The translations under genes were made by a program, and so were the position numbers. The notes below the pieces were generated by a model. It ran no database searches. It saw only the letters and a program-made list of their open reading frames with translations, and had not been told where the DNA came from. Shown here piece by piece: positions 25,319 to 32,603 of a DNA stretch of 32,707 nt. The stretch is from JABCPE02 sp963530615 (lineage in GTDB: Bacteria > Bacteroidota > Bacteroidia > Flavobacteriales > Weeksellaceae), in the NCBI GenBank assembly GCA_963530615.1, contig CAUSDX010000014.1, positions 1 through 32,707 of the forward strand. Direction: 5' to 3'. The stretch's first letter is position 1. The number at the start of each line of letters is the position of its first letter.

Positions 25319-25555
25319 ATGAAGAAAGTGCATATACAAGCCAAAAAATTTTTTGAATTGCTAAAACTTAAAGATACATCTATGTGGGATATTTTTGCTC
25401 AAATGGTAGATGGAGAGCCTAAAGAATTACTTTTTTTAGATGAAGAAGAGAAGTTTTTATTTGCATATAAATTACCTGCTACTTTAGAAGAAATGAAGAA
25501 AGACAAGAGACAATTTTCTGAAAAATATGCAGAAAAAATCATGATGAACAATTAA
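25319..25555 (+). CDS. Small protein of unknown function (78 residues)
   Basis: I do not recognise this gene. The product is 78 residues, charged, with no signal peptide or membrane segment. The first half has KKFFELLKLKDTSMWDIF, likely helical; the middle has an acidic LFLDEEEKFLFAYKL; the end is lysine-rich. It has its own promoter-like box upstream. A second box lies in the 31 bases before the acyltransferase gene. The codon pattern resembles its neighbours, and both a promoter and a plausible reading frame are present, so it is probably real. Confidence 0.65.
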   Translation: MKKVHIQAKKFFELLKLKDTSMWDIFAQMVDGEPKELLFLDEEEKFLFAYKLPATLEEMKKDKRQFSEKYAEKIMMNN

Positions 25556-25562
25556 AATTATA

Positions 25563-25570
25563 TATTTTTG
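25563..25570 (+). promoter_or_regulatory. Putative promoter -7 box of the acyltransferase gene
   Basis: TATTTTTG followed by CA fits TAnnTTTG and lies 16 bases before the ATG at 25587. It could start the run of plsC-like, mpl-like, DUF4290, murA and speB genes. Confidence 0.5.
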
Positions 25571-25586
25571 CATTTTTTTTAATAAA

Positions 25587-26399
25587 ATGGGGAAGAAAAA
25601 TATATTTACCGATGCTTTTGGGAATTGGTATATTTTGAAAAGGATAGTGGTTTTTATCTTTGGTTTAATTTCTTATAGGAGATTTAATGGTTTTAACAAA
25701 CTAAAAATCACGGGTTCTGAATATTTAGTGGATTTACCCAAAACTAATGTACTTTTCGTTTCTAATCATCAGACCTATTTTGCAGATGTGGCGGCTATGT
25801 ACCATGTTTTTTGTGCGGTTCAGAATGGTTTTATCAATACTATTGCAAATCCCATTTATATCCTCAATCCTAAAGTAGATTTCTATTATGTAGCTGCAAA
25901 AGAGACCATGAATAAAGGTCTTTTGACTAGAATTTTTAAATTAGTTGGAGCTGTAACCGTGAAAAGAACATGGAGAGCAAATGGACAGAATGTAAATAGA
26001 AAAGTAGATATGAGTGAGGTAGAAAACATTATGAAGGCATTGGATAATGGTTGGGTGATTTCTTTTCCTCAAGGGACTACTGCGGCTTTTGCACCAGGTA
26101 GAAAGGGAACAGCAAAATTGATTTTACAGCAGAGAGCGATTGTTGTTCCAATAAAAATCAATGGATTCCGTAGAGCGTTTGATAAAAAAGGTTTGAGAAT
26201 TAAAAAAACAGGGGTCCAACCTACGATGGAGTTTAAGAAGCCTTTAGATATAGATTATGATCACGAGAGTGCGGAAGAAATTATGGATAAAATTATGCAT
26301 GCTATAGAACAAACACCTGCTCATAATGTCTTGCATGAATATGATCAAGAATTGGAAAGAAAAAGACAAGAAGAGGAAGAAGAGAAAATAAAAAATTAA
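25587..26399 (+). CDS. PlsC-like 1-acylglycerol-3-phosphate acyltransferase family protein
   Basis: This 270-residue protein belongs to the PlsC/LPLAT acyltransferases, which move acyl chains onto lysophospholipids or related acceptors at the inner membrane. It has the catalytic NHQTYFAD box (residues 60-67, the N-H-x4-D pattern) and a hydrophobic segment near 16-30. The second box reads FPQGT (160-164) where FPEGT is usual, a Glu-to-Gln change at an acceptor-binding position. The C-terminus is a charged helix rich in E, K and R. The substrate is uncertain, and it may not be the housekeeping PlsC. It is followed after 28 bases by the Mpl-like ligase. Confidence 0.85.
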   Translation: MGKKNIFTDAFGNWYILKRIVVFIFGLISYRRFNGFNKLKITGSEYLVDLPKTNVLFVSNHQTYFADVAAMYHVFCAVQNGFINTIANPIYILNPKVDFYYVAAKETMNKGLLTRIFKLVGAVTVKRTWRANGQNVNRKVDMSEVENIMKALDNGWVISFPQGTTAAFAPGRKGTAKLILQQRAIVVPIKINGFRRAFDKKGLRIKKTGVQPTMEFKKPLDIDYDHESAEEIMDKIMHAIEQTPAHNVLHEYDQELERKRQEEEEEKIKN

Positions 26400-26427
26400 G
26401 AAAATCAATCACAAGAATAATATTTAG

Positions 26428-27765
26428 ATGAAAATTCATTTTATCGCTATAGGAGGAAGTGCGATGCACAATCTCGCTATTGCATTGAAAAATAAAGGTT
26501 ACCAAGTTACTGGCTCAGATGACGCTATTTTTGAACCTTCAAAATCTAGGCTAGAAGAAAATGGGATTTTTCCCAAAGAAATAGGTTGGTTTCCTGAAAA
26601 AATAACAAAGAATGTAGATGCGGTAATTCTAGGAATGCATGCTCATTCAGATAATCCTGAATTAATCAAAGCGAAAGAATTAGGGCTTAAAATTTATTCT
26701 TATCCAGAGTTTTTATATGAACAGTCCAAGAATAAAACACGAGTAGTAATTGCTGGGTCTCACGGAAAAACTACAATTACTTCTATGGTTTTACATGTGA
26801 TGAATTTTCATCAAAAAGATGTAGATTACATGGTTGGGGCTCAGCTGGAGGGATTTGATTGTATGGTGAAAATCTCAGAGGAAAGTGATTTTATTATTTT
26901 AGAGGGTGATGAATATCTATCTTCTCCTGAAGATAGAAGATCTAAGTTTTTGCATTATAAACCAAATATAGCTCTGTTAAGCGGTATAGCATGGGATCAT
27001 ATCAATGTTTTTAAGACCTTTGATGATTATACCGAGCAGTTTAAGAAATTTGCGGAAAGTATTACTTCTGGAGGAATTTTAGTATATAATGAAGAAGATG
27101 GAGAAGTTGTAAATATTGTAGAAAATACTGAAAACTATTTCAAAAAAATACCTTATAAAACTCCAAAATATGAAATCAGAGAGGGTAGAGTTTTTCTAAA
27201 AACAGACTTAGGAGAAGTACCTTTATTTGTTTTTGGGAAGCACAATTTACTTAATTTGGAAGGAGCAAAATTGATTTGTCAACAACTTGGAATTATGGAA
27301 GAGGAGTTTTATGAGGCTATAATGAGTTTCAAGGGAGCTTCAAAGCGATTGGAAAAAGTAGAAAGAGAAGATAAAGGAATTTTATATAAAGATTTTGCTC
27401 ATGCACCATCAAAAGTAAGGGCAACAACTATGGCTTTCCGAGAGTTGTTCAAAAAAGAAAAAATTTTTGGATTTTTAGAATTGCATACTTATAGTTCATT
27501 AAATACCATGTTTTTAGAGCAATATTCGGGAGTGTTGGATTTATTAGATGAAGCAGTGGTTTTTTACTCTGAAGAAGCACTAAAAATTAAAAGAATGGAG
27601 TCAATTTCTCCTCAAATGATAAAGGATAAATTTAATAATCAAAACATAAAAGTTTTTACGAATTTAGAAGATTTATCCCAATATTGGAAAAGTTTAGATA
27701 AAACAAAGGGAGCATTTTTAATGATGAGTTCTGGGAATTTTGGAGGATTGGATTTGAAAAAGTAA
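26428..27765 (+). CDS. mpl: Mur-ligase family protein, Mpl-like (UDP-MurNAc peptide ligase)
   Basis: This 445-residue Mur ligase has the N-terminal nucleotide-sugar fold beginning MKIHFIAIGGSAMHNLA, an ATP loop GSHGKTT (110-116), and the central LEGDEY and WDHINVF segments of the family. The pattern fits Mpl, which recycles tripeptide from wall turnover onto UDP-MurNAc, better than MurC, which starts with GIGGxGM. True MurC cannot be fully excluded from sequence reading. It is followed by DUF4290 with a 1-base gap and by murA, giving a small peptidoglycan group. Confidence 0.85.
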   Translation: MKIHFIAIGGSAMHNLAIALKNKGYQVTGSDDAIFEPSKSRLEENGIFPKEIGWFPEKITKNVDAVILGMHAHSDNPELIKAKELGLKIYSYPEFLYEQSKNKTRVVIAGSHGKTTITSMVLHVMNFHQKDVDYMVGAQLEGFDCMVKISEESDFIILEGDEYLSSPEDRRSKFLHYKPNIALLSGIAWDHINVFKTFDDYTEQFKKFAESITSGGILVYNEEDGEVVNIVENTENYFKKIPYKTPKYEIREGRVFLKTDLGEVPLFVFGKHNLLNLEGAKLICQQLGIMEEEFYEAIMSFKGASKRLEKVEREDKGILYKDFAHAPSKVRATTMAFRELFKKEKIFGFLELHTYSSLNTMFLEQYSGVLDLLDEAVVFYSEEALKIKRMESISPQMIKDKFNNQNIKVFTNLEDLSQYWKSLDKTKGAFLMMSSGNFGGLDLKK

Positions 27766-27766
27766 A

Positions 27767-28393
27767 ATGGAATATAATACAGCGAAAACCAAACTTTTAA
27801 TGCCTGAATATGGAAGAGTTATTCAGCAGTTAGTAGAATATTGTAAATCATTATCAACCAAAGAAGAAAGGAATGAAGTAGTAAAAGCAATAGTTGAATT
27901 TATGGGGCAAAGAAACCCTCAACTTCGTGATGAAGAGGATTATGCACATAAGCTTTGGGATCATTTATATATTTTGGCAGATTATGATTTAGATGTGGAT
28001 ACTCCTTATCCTTTTCCTACCAAAGAAGAGTTGAACCAAAAACCTCACAAAATGGAATATCCTTCATTGGATAATGAGTATAAATTTTATGGAAAAAGCA
28101 TTCTTCAACTTATTGAAAAAGCAATAGAATTAGAGGCTGGAGAAGAGAAAGAAGCACTTATTCAGGTTATTGCGAATAACATGAAGAAATCTTATAATGT
28201 TTATAATAAAGAGCATGTACAAGATGAGGTAATCTTCCGTCATTTGAAAGAATTATCTAAGGATAGACTAGACCTTACAGGAATTAGTACTCTTGAGAAA
28301 AGTAAAATCTATTATTCCACGAATAAGAATAAGAGTAAAAACCATAATCATAGAAAAAGAAATCATCACGCACAAAAAAATAAAAGAAAATAA
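27767..28393 (+). CDS. DUF4290 family protein
   Basis: This 208-residue cytosolic protein matches what I know of DUF4290, a Bacteroidota family of unknown function found next to murA. The conserved part has YGRVIQQLVEYC (about 15-26) and the LWDHLYILADYDLDVDTPYP segment (about 64-83), and it is mostly helical. The last 25 residues are a low-complexity basic tail of N, K, H and R, which could bind nucleic acid or the cell envelope. It sits 1 base after the Mpl-like gene and its TAA shares the A of the murA ATG (TAATG), so the three are translationally linked. Confidence 0.85.
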   Translation: MEYNTAKTKLLMPEYGRVIQQLVEYCKSLSTKEERNEVVKAIVEFMGQRNPQLRDEEDYAHKLWDHLYILADYDLDVDTPYPFPTKEELNQKPHKMEYPSLDNEYKFYGKSILQLIEKAIELEAGEEKEALIQVIANNMKKSYNVYNKEHVQDEVIFRHLKELSKDRLDLTGISTLEKSKIYYSTNKNKSKNHNHRKRNHHAQKNKRK

Positions 28394-29706
28394 TGACAGA
28401 AGAATTTCAAATAAAAGGAGGAAGAAAATTAAGAGGAGAAATAACTCCACAAGGAGCAAAAAATGAAGCTTTACAGATATTATGTGCGGTGCTTCTTACA
28501 GCAGAGCCTGTGAGAGTTAGTAATATTCCTGATATTAAGGATGTTAATCGTTTGATAGAAATTCTACAAGATTTCGGGGTAAAGGTTACAAAAAATGGAA
28601 AAGGAGACTTTACTTTTCAGGCAGATAATATTCATTTTGATTATATAAAATCTAATGAATTTAAAAAAGATGGTGCAAGATTAAGAGGCTCTATTATGCT
28701 TCTAGGACCAATGTTAGCTCGTTTTGGTGAAGCTTATATGCCAATACCTGGTGGAGATAAAATAGGAAGAAGGAGGCTAGATACCCATTTTCAGGGATTT
28801 GTAGAGTTAGGGGCAGAATTTTCTTTTGACGAGATAAATGGTTTATATAGCTTATATGCAAAAGAGTTGCACGGAAAATATATTCTTTTAGATGAGGCTT
28901 CGGTAACAGGAACTGCAAATGTGGTCATGGCAGCGGTTTTAGCAAAAGGAAAAACACAAATTTATAATGCTGCTTGTGAGCCATATCTTCAGCAATTATG
29001 TAAGATGCTCAACCGAATGGGAGCTAAAATAGAAGGAATAGGCTCTAATTTATTGACTATAGAAGGGGTAGAAAGTTTGGGCGGAACAGAACATGTGATG
29101 TTACCTGATATGGTAGAAATCGGTTCATGGATAGGTCTTGCTGCGATGACTAAATCTGAAATTACCATTAAAAATGTAAATTGGGAAATGCTCGGAATTA
29201 TTCCTGATACATTTAGAAAATTAGGAATTAGATTAGAGCAAAAAGGAGATGATATCTTTATCCCTGCTCAGGAGGAGTATGAAATCCAAAAGTTCATAGA
29301 CGGGTCTATTCTTACAATTTCTGATGCTCCTTGGCCAGGATTTACCCCTGATTTGTTATCTATTATTTTAGTGGTGGCTACTCAGGCAAAAGGAAGTTTA
29401 CTCGTTCATCAAAAGATGTTTGAAAGCCGACTGTTCTTTGTAGATAAATTGATCGACATGGGGGCTCAAATTATCCTTTGTGATCCTCATAGAGCGGTAG
29501 TTATTGGGTTAAATCATACCACTCCGTTAAGAGGCACAAACCTAATTTCCCCAGACATTAGAGCAGGAAATGCCCTTCTGATTGCAGCACTTTCAGCAGA
29601 GGGGACAAGCACCATTCACAATATTGAACAAATAGACCGAGGTTATGAAAACATAGAAGAAAGACTGAAAGGTATTGGGGCAGAAATTGAAAGAATAAAA
29701 GCTTAA
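28393..29706 (+). CDS. murA: UDP-N-acetylglucosamine 1-carboxyvinyltransferase, Asp variant
   Basis: MurA adds enolpyruvate to UDP-GlcNAc, the first committed step of peptidoglycan synthesis. The 437-residue protein has the substrate residues in GAKNEAL (21-27) and the usual two inverse beta-alpha domains. The catalytic loop reads GGDKIGRRRLDTH (120-132): Asp122 takes the place of the Cys that fosfomycin alkylates (Cys115 in E. coli). Asp variants are active and fosfomycin-insensitive in other bacteria. The start overlaps the DUF4290 stop by one base. speB follows after 23 bases. Confidence 0.97.
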   Translation: MTEEFQIKGGRKLRGEITPQGAKNEALQILCAVLLTAEPVRVSNIPDIKDVNRLIEILQDFGVKVTKNGKGDFTFQADNIHFDYIKSNEFKKDGARLRGSIMLLGPMLARFGEAYMPIPGGDKIGRRRLDTHFQGFVELGAEFSFDEINGLYSLYAKELHGKYILLDEASVTGTANVVMAAVLAKGKTQIYNAACEPYLQQLCKMLNRMGAKIEGIGSNLLTIEGVESLGGTEHVMLPDMVEIGSWIGLAAMTKSEITIKNVNWEMLGIIPDTFRKLGIRLEQKGDDIFIPAQEEYEIQKFIDGSILTISDAPWPGFTPDLLSIILVVATQAKGSLLVHQKMFESRLFFVDKLIDMGAQIILCDPHRAVVIGLNHTTPLRGTNLISPDIRAGNALLIAALSAEGTSTIHNIEQIDRGYENIEERLKGIGAEIERIKA

Positions 29707-29729
29707 ATAGATTAAAAATATATACAATA

Positions 29730-30584
29730 ATGAAAACATACGCAGGTATTCCAGAGGAGAATGCAACATTTGAAAACTCAAAAGTGATGTTAGTAACTGT
29801 CCCTTATGATGGTACATCTACTTGGGGTAAAGGAGCTGACAAAGGGCCAGAATTATTCTTAAACGCTTCTGAAAATATGGAGCTTTATGATATAGAAACG
29901 AATACAGAGCCTTACTTGGAGGGCGTTTTCATGGCAGGTGAGGTTATAGAGGATTCTACTCCAGAAGCGATGACAGAAGCAGTATACCAAAAAACTAAAG
30001 AGTTACTTCAGCATGAGGATAAGTTATTCACTCTATTTGGTGGGGAGCACTCGGTGTCTATCGGTTCTATCCGTGCTGTGGGAGAGAAGTACGAAAACCT
30101 TACCGTGTTACAATTAGACGCCCATACAGATTTAAGACCAGAATTCCATGGCTCTACTTCTAACCACGCTTGTGCTGTTTTTGAAGCGAATAAGAAGCAT
30201 AACTTGGTACAAGTGGGCATTCGATCTTGTGATGTGGAAGAGATGCAGTATGTACCAAAAGGGCAGTGCTTTTGGGCTCATGAAATCGCAGAAAATCCTA
30301 ATTGGATAGATGATGTTTTAGAAAAAGTTTCAGGAAATGTTTATATCACTATAGATTTAGATGCCTTTGACCCTGCTATTGCACCATCTACGGGGACACC
30401 AGAGCCAGGTGGTCTGCAGTGGTATCCTACCTTAAAACTTCTTAGAAAAGTTTTTGAAAAGTGTAATGTAGTAGCATTTGACATTGTAGAGTTGATGGAT
30501 TCTGCTAATCCTAAGCCATCGGCATTTTTGGCAGCGAAGTTGTACTACAAGATGTTGGCATATTACCACTTGAATAGAAAATAG
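29730..30584 (+). CDS. speB: Agmatinase (ureohydrolase family)
   Basis: SpeB hydrolyses agmatine to putrescine and urea, using two Mn ions. The 284-residue protein has all metal ligands: His107 in GGEHS, Asp130, His132 and Asp134 in LDAHTD, and Asp209 and Asp211 in DLDAFDP. The TPEPGG segment (223-228) is the ureohydrolase substrate loop. Arginase and formimidoylglutamase share this fold; I prefer agmatinase for the overall pattern and length, but neighbours give no polyamine context. It comes 23 bases after murA and is followed by hairpin repeats. Confidence 0.88.
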   Translation: MKTYAGIPEENATFENSKVMLVTVPYDGTSTWGKGADKGPELFLNASENMELYDIETNTEPYLEGVFMAGEVIEDSTPEAMTEAVYQKTKELLQHEDKLFTLFGGEHSVSIGSIRAVGEKYENLTVLQLDAHTDLRPEFHGSTSNHACAVFEANKKHNLVQVGIRSCDVEEMQYVPKGQCFWAHEIAENPNWIDDVLEKVSGNVYITIDLDAFDPAIAPSTGTPEPGGLQWYPTLKLLRKVFEKCNVVAFDIVELMDSANPKPSAFLAAKLYYKMLAYYHLNRK

Positions 30585-30589
30585 TTCAG

Positions 30590-30691
30590 CTATTCCACGC
30601 CTTTGGAGAGATGAGAAATGTGAATGTTCATCTGTTCCAAGTCATGGGAAAGGTGAGAAAACCGAAGGTTTATCTATTCCATGCTATGGAC
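30590..30691 (+). repeat. Three tandem 42-bp repeats, each with a TTCCA hairpin
   Basis: Units begin at 30590, 30632 and 30674, an exact 42-base period. Units 1 and 2 match at about 30 of 42 positions; unit 3 keeps only about the first 18 bases. Each opens with CTRTTCCA and contains a small inverted repeat: TCCA/TGGA in unit 1, TTCC/GGAA in unit 2, TCCAT/ATGGA in unit 3. The change of stem sequence while the pairing is kept suggests structure matters. It lies just after speB and before the second coiled-coil gene. The purpose is unknown; it may serve as a transcript end or a dispersed repeat. Confidence 0.7.
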
Positions 30692-30793
30692 AATGTTTTC
30701 TACGATTTGGTTAATGTAATCTATTAAAAAGTTTTCATTGACTTGGTATAGTTTTTGATAACTTTATAATATTCAATGTTAAATATTAAAAAT

Positions 30794-31099
30794 ATGGCAA
30801 AATCTTATTCTACGCAAATTATAGATGCAAAGGTAATGCTTGATGCCCTCAAAGCAAACAAAGGAAAGGTAACGAAGGTAGATGATGACTTTCTTACTGA
30901 GATGGAAAATTTAAAGACAGAGGCAGAGAAGCTTAACGGCGAACAAGAGAAGTTAAAAGCCGACTTGAAGATGAAAACCGATGCTCTCAATGCTAAGTTG
31001 AAGGCTCTTGATGAAAAGTATACTTTTGCGAAAAAACGCATAAAAGTAGATGTTCCGCAAGGAAGCTGGAGAGAATATGGTATTGATGCAAGTAAATAA
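30794..31099 (+). CDS. Small coiled-coil protein of unknown function, paralogue B
   Basis: This 101-residue protein is the paralogue of the gene at 557-865. I start it at the ATG of MAKSY, six codons inside the longest frame, because the paralogue starts the same way. Both share a helical first part (II..K.M.D.LK), a charged coiled coil with LNGEQEKLKADLK, the KKRIKVDV segment and a WREYGI motif. The two differ most in the loop around residues 22-35. The function is not known to me. It ends in a strong terminator and has no close partner gene, so it is likely monocistronic. Confidence 0.8.
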   Translation: MAKSYSTQIIDAKVMLDALKANKGKVTKVDDDFLTEMENLKTEAEKLNGEQEKLKADLKMKTDALNAKLKALDEKYTFAKKRIKVDVPQGSWREYGIDASK

Positions 31100-31107
31100 A
31101 ATAGGAG

Positions 31108-31135
31108 AGAGCGGTACAGCTGTATCGCTCTTTTT
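31108..31135 (+). terminator. Terminator after coiled-coil paralogue B
   Basis: AGAGCG (31108-31113) pairs with CGCTCT (31126-31131), and the inner GTACA/TGTAT extends the stem around a short loop. A T-tract follows. It lies 9 bases after the stop codon. Confidence 0.88.
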
Positions 31136-31156
31136 AATATAAAAACTAATGAAATT

Positions 31157-31714
31157 ATGTTGGATTATATTAGAGAATTAGACCATCAGTTGTTGATTTT
31201 CATCAATCAATTAGGAAATACAGGTTGGGATAGTTTTTGGCTCACCATTACTAATGCATGGAATTGGATTCCGTTCTTTTTGTTGATTTTATTCGTGGTG
31301 TTTAAGAAATTTTCTCGCCGAGAGGTAAAATGGATTTTATTCTATTTTGGTCTGACTTTTTTCTTCACCGCAATGATGACATTTGGTACAAAAGAATTGG
31401 TACAAAGGCTTCGTCCCTTGCATAACGAGGAGCTTATGCCTTACTTGAGAATCATCACCACCGAAAAAGGATATAGCTTTTTTTCTGGACATACCAGCAA
31501 TAGTTTTGCCATATGCACATTTCTTTATTTGGTGTTGAGAAGTGTTCTAAAATGGGCCTTTTGGGTTTATCTTTGGGCTATACCTTATGCATTCAGTAGA
31601 ATGTATCTGGCGGTTCATTTTCCTACGGATGTAGTTGTTGGATTATTCGTTGGGGTTTTTACTGCAATTTTGGTTTTCTATTTAGGGTATAAAAGAAAGG
31701 TTTTAGTTCAATAG
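31157..31714 (+). CDS. PAP2-family membrane phosphatase
   Basis: This 185-residue inner-membrane phosphatase of the PAP2 family acts on lipid phosphates such as undecaprenyl pyrophosphate or phosphatidic acid; the substrate is not readable here. The three motifs are present: K-x6-RP with Lys79 and Arg86-Pro87, SGH at 110-112, and SR-x5-H-x3-D with Arg148, His154 and Asp158. About five membrane segments are seen. The last 12 bases overlap the 3' end of the GH25 gene on the opposite strand. Confidence 0.92.
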   Translation: MLDYIRELDHQLLIFINQLGNTGWDSFWLTITNAWNWIPFFLLILFVVFKKFSRREVKWILFYFGLTFFFTAMMTFGTKELVQRLRPLHNEELMPYLRIITTEKGYSFFSGHTSNSFAICTFLYLVLRSVLKWAFWVYLWAIPYAFSRMYLAVHFPTDVVVGLFVGVFTAILVFYLGYKRKVLVQ

Positions 31715-32563
31715 AAGTTCTTGCATTTGGGCTTTTGTGCCGTTGTAGATATTGAGGTCTATCTTCACATTAGCTCCTTCGGAAATGCCTTTTTCGGTAA
31801 ATTGCCAAATCTTCCAATCATCTTCATCAGAGGGGGAGAGGACATCGTTATAATTTGCCAACCAAAGCGGATACTTATCAAATTTGCCCCTTAAATAATC
31901 TTTATAAAAATAATAATAAGTGTAAATGATGGGCTTTTTCCCGTAATGATTTTCTACAATATCCAGCCAAGTCTGGACATCTTTGAGATACTGCTCTTTG
32001 GATTTTCTTTTGGGCAGTTTTTCTATATCTAAGACAGGGAGGAAGTCGCCCGATTGTAGCTTTACATTTTTAATGTAGGATTGGGCTTGTAGTTCAGGGT
32101 CTTCATCAGGCCTATAAAAATGATATGCCCCGCGAGTGATGCCATGTTTTTTAGCCTCTTCCCAAAAATGATTGAAATGATTGTCCTTATCATTATTCCC
32201 CATCGTTGCTCTTAAAATGATAAATTCCAAGGGAATGGCTTCGTTGGCAATGGTAAGTTTATCCCAAAAAATCTCTTCTTTTCTTTGATAATGAGAAATG
32301 TCTAATCCGAAGGTTTTTCCTGCATAGGCTTCGGTAATTTTGTGTATTCTTTCTGTTTCAAGGATGGAGTTCGTCAGTGTATGATGTTTTTTACTTTTTT
32401 TGAAATAATTGGCGTAGTAGAATATGATTTGGTCTTTTTTGAAATAGCCAATAAGTAAAGCACATGAAATCAAAAATATAATGAAAATTTTCCAAAAGAA
32501 TGATTCGGAAATAGTAGGTTTTTGAGATTGCTTTTTTTTAGCTTTTCTTTTCTTTTTTGCCAT
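31703..32563 (-). CDS. Membrane-anchored GH25 lysozyme-like protein
   Basis: This 286-residue protein has a basic N-terminus (MAKKKRKAKKK), one membrane segment at about 22-40 and a GH25 muramidase domain from about residue 84 on. Family features are FGLDISHYQ with Asp88, and VLDIEKLP with the catalytic pair Asp179 and Glu181. WQFTEKG near the C-terminus is also typical. The domain should face the periplasm and cut peptidoglycan, perhaps for wall remodelling. No phage holin or endolysin neighbours are present, so I favour a housekeeping gene. It converges with the PAP2 gene and overlaps it by 12 bases. Confidence 0.9.
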   Translation of the reverse strand: MAKKKRKAKKKQSQKPTISESFFWKIFIIFLISCALLIGYFKKDQIIFYYANYFKKSKKHHTLTNSILETERIHKITEAYAGKTFGLDISHYQRKEEIFWDKLTIANEAIPLEFIILRATMGNNDKDNHFNHFWEEAKKHGITRGAYHFYRPDEDPELQAQSYIKNVKLQSGDFLPVLDIEKLPKRKSKEQYLKDVQTWLDIVENHYGKKPIIYTYYYFYKDYLRGKFDKYPLWLANYNDVLSPSDEDDWKIWQFTEKGISEGANVKIDLNIYNGTKAQMQELLLN

Positions 32564-32579
32564 TCTGCGAAAATATAAA

Positions 32580-32603
32580 AAAAGACTAAATTTTTAGTCT
32601 TTT
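32580..32603 (-). terminator. Terminator of the gene entering from the right edge
   Basis: AAAAGACTAAA (32580-32590) pairs perfectly with TTTAGTCTTTT (32593-32603), an 11-bp stem. On the minus strand it is followed by T residues. The stop codon of the partial gene (32594-32596) lies inside the stem, and the GH25 start is only 17 bases further on. Confidence 0.75.

Noticed and set aside
30590..30715. CRISPR array
   Set aside because: The units are contiguous and diverged, with no unique spacers and no cas genes in the window.
31703..32563. Phage endolysin
   Set aside because: The GH25 domain is membrane-anchored and there are no holin, tail or integrase genes around it.
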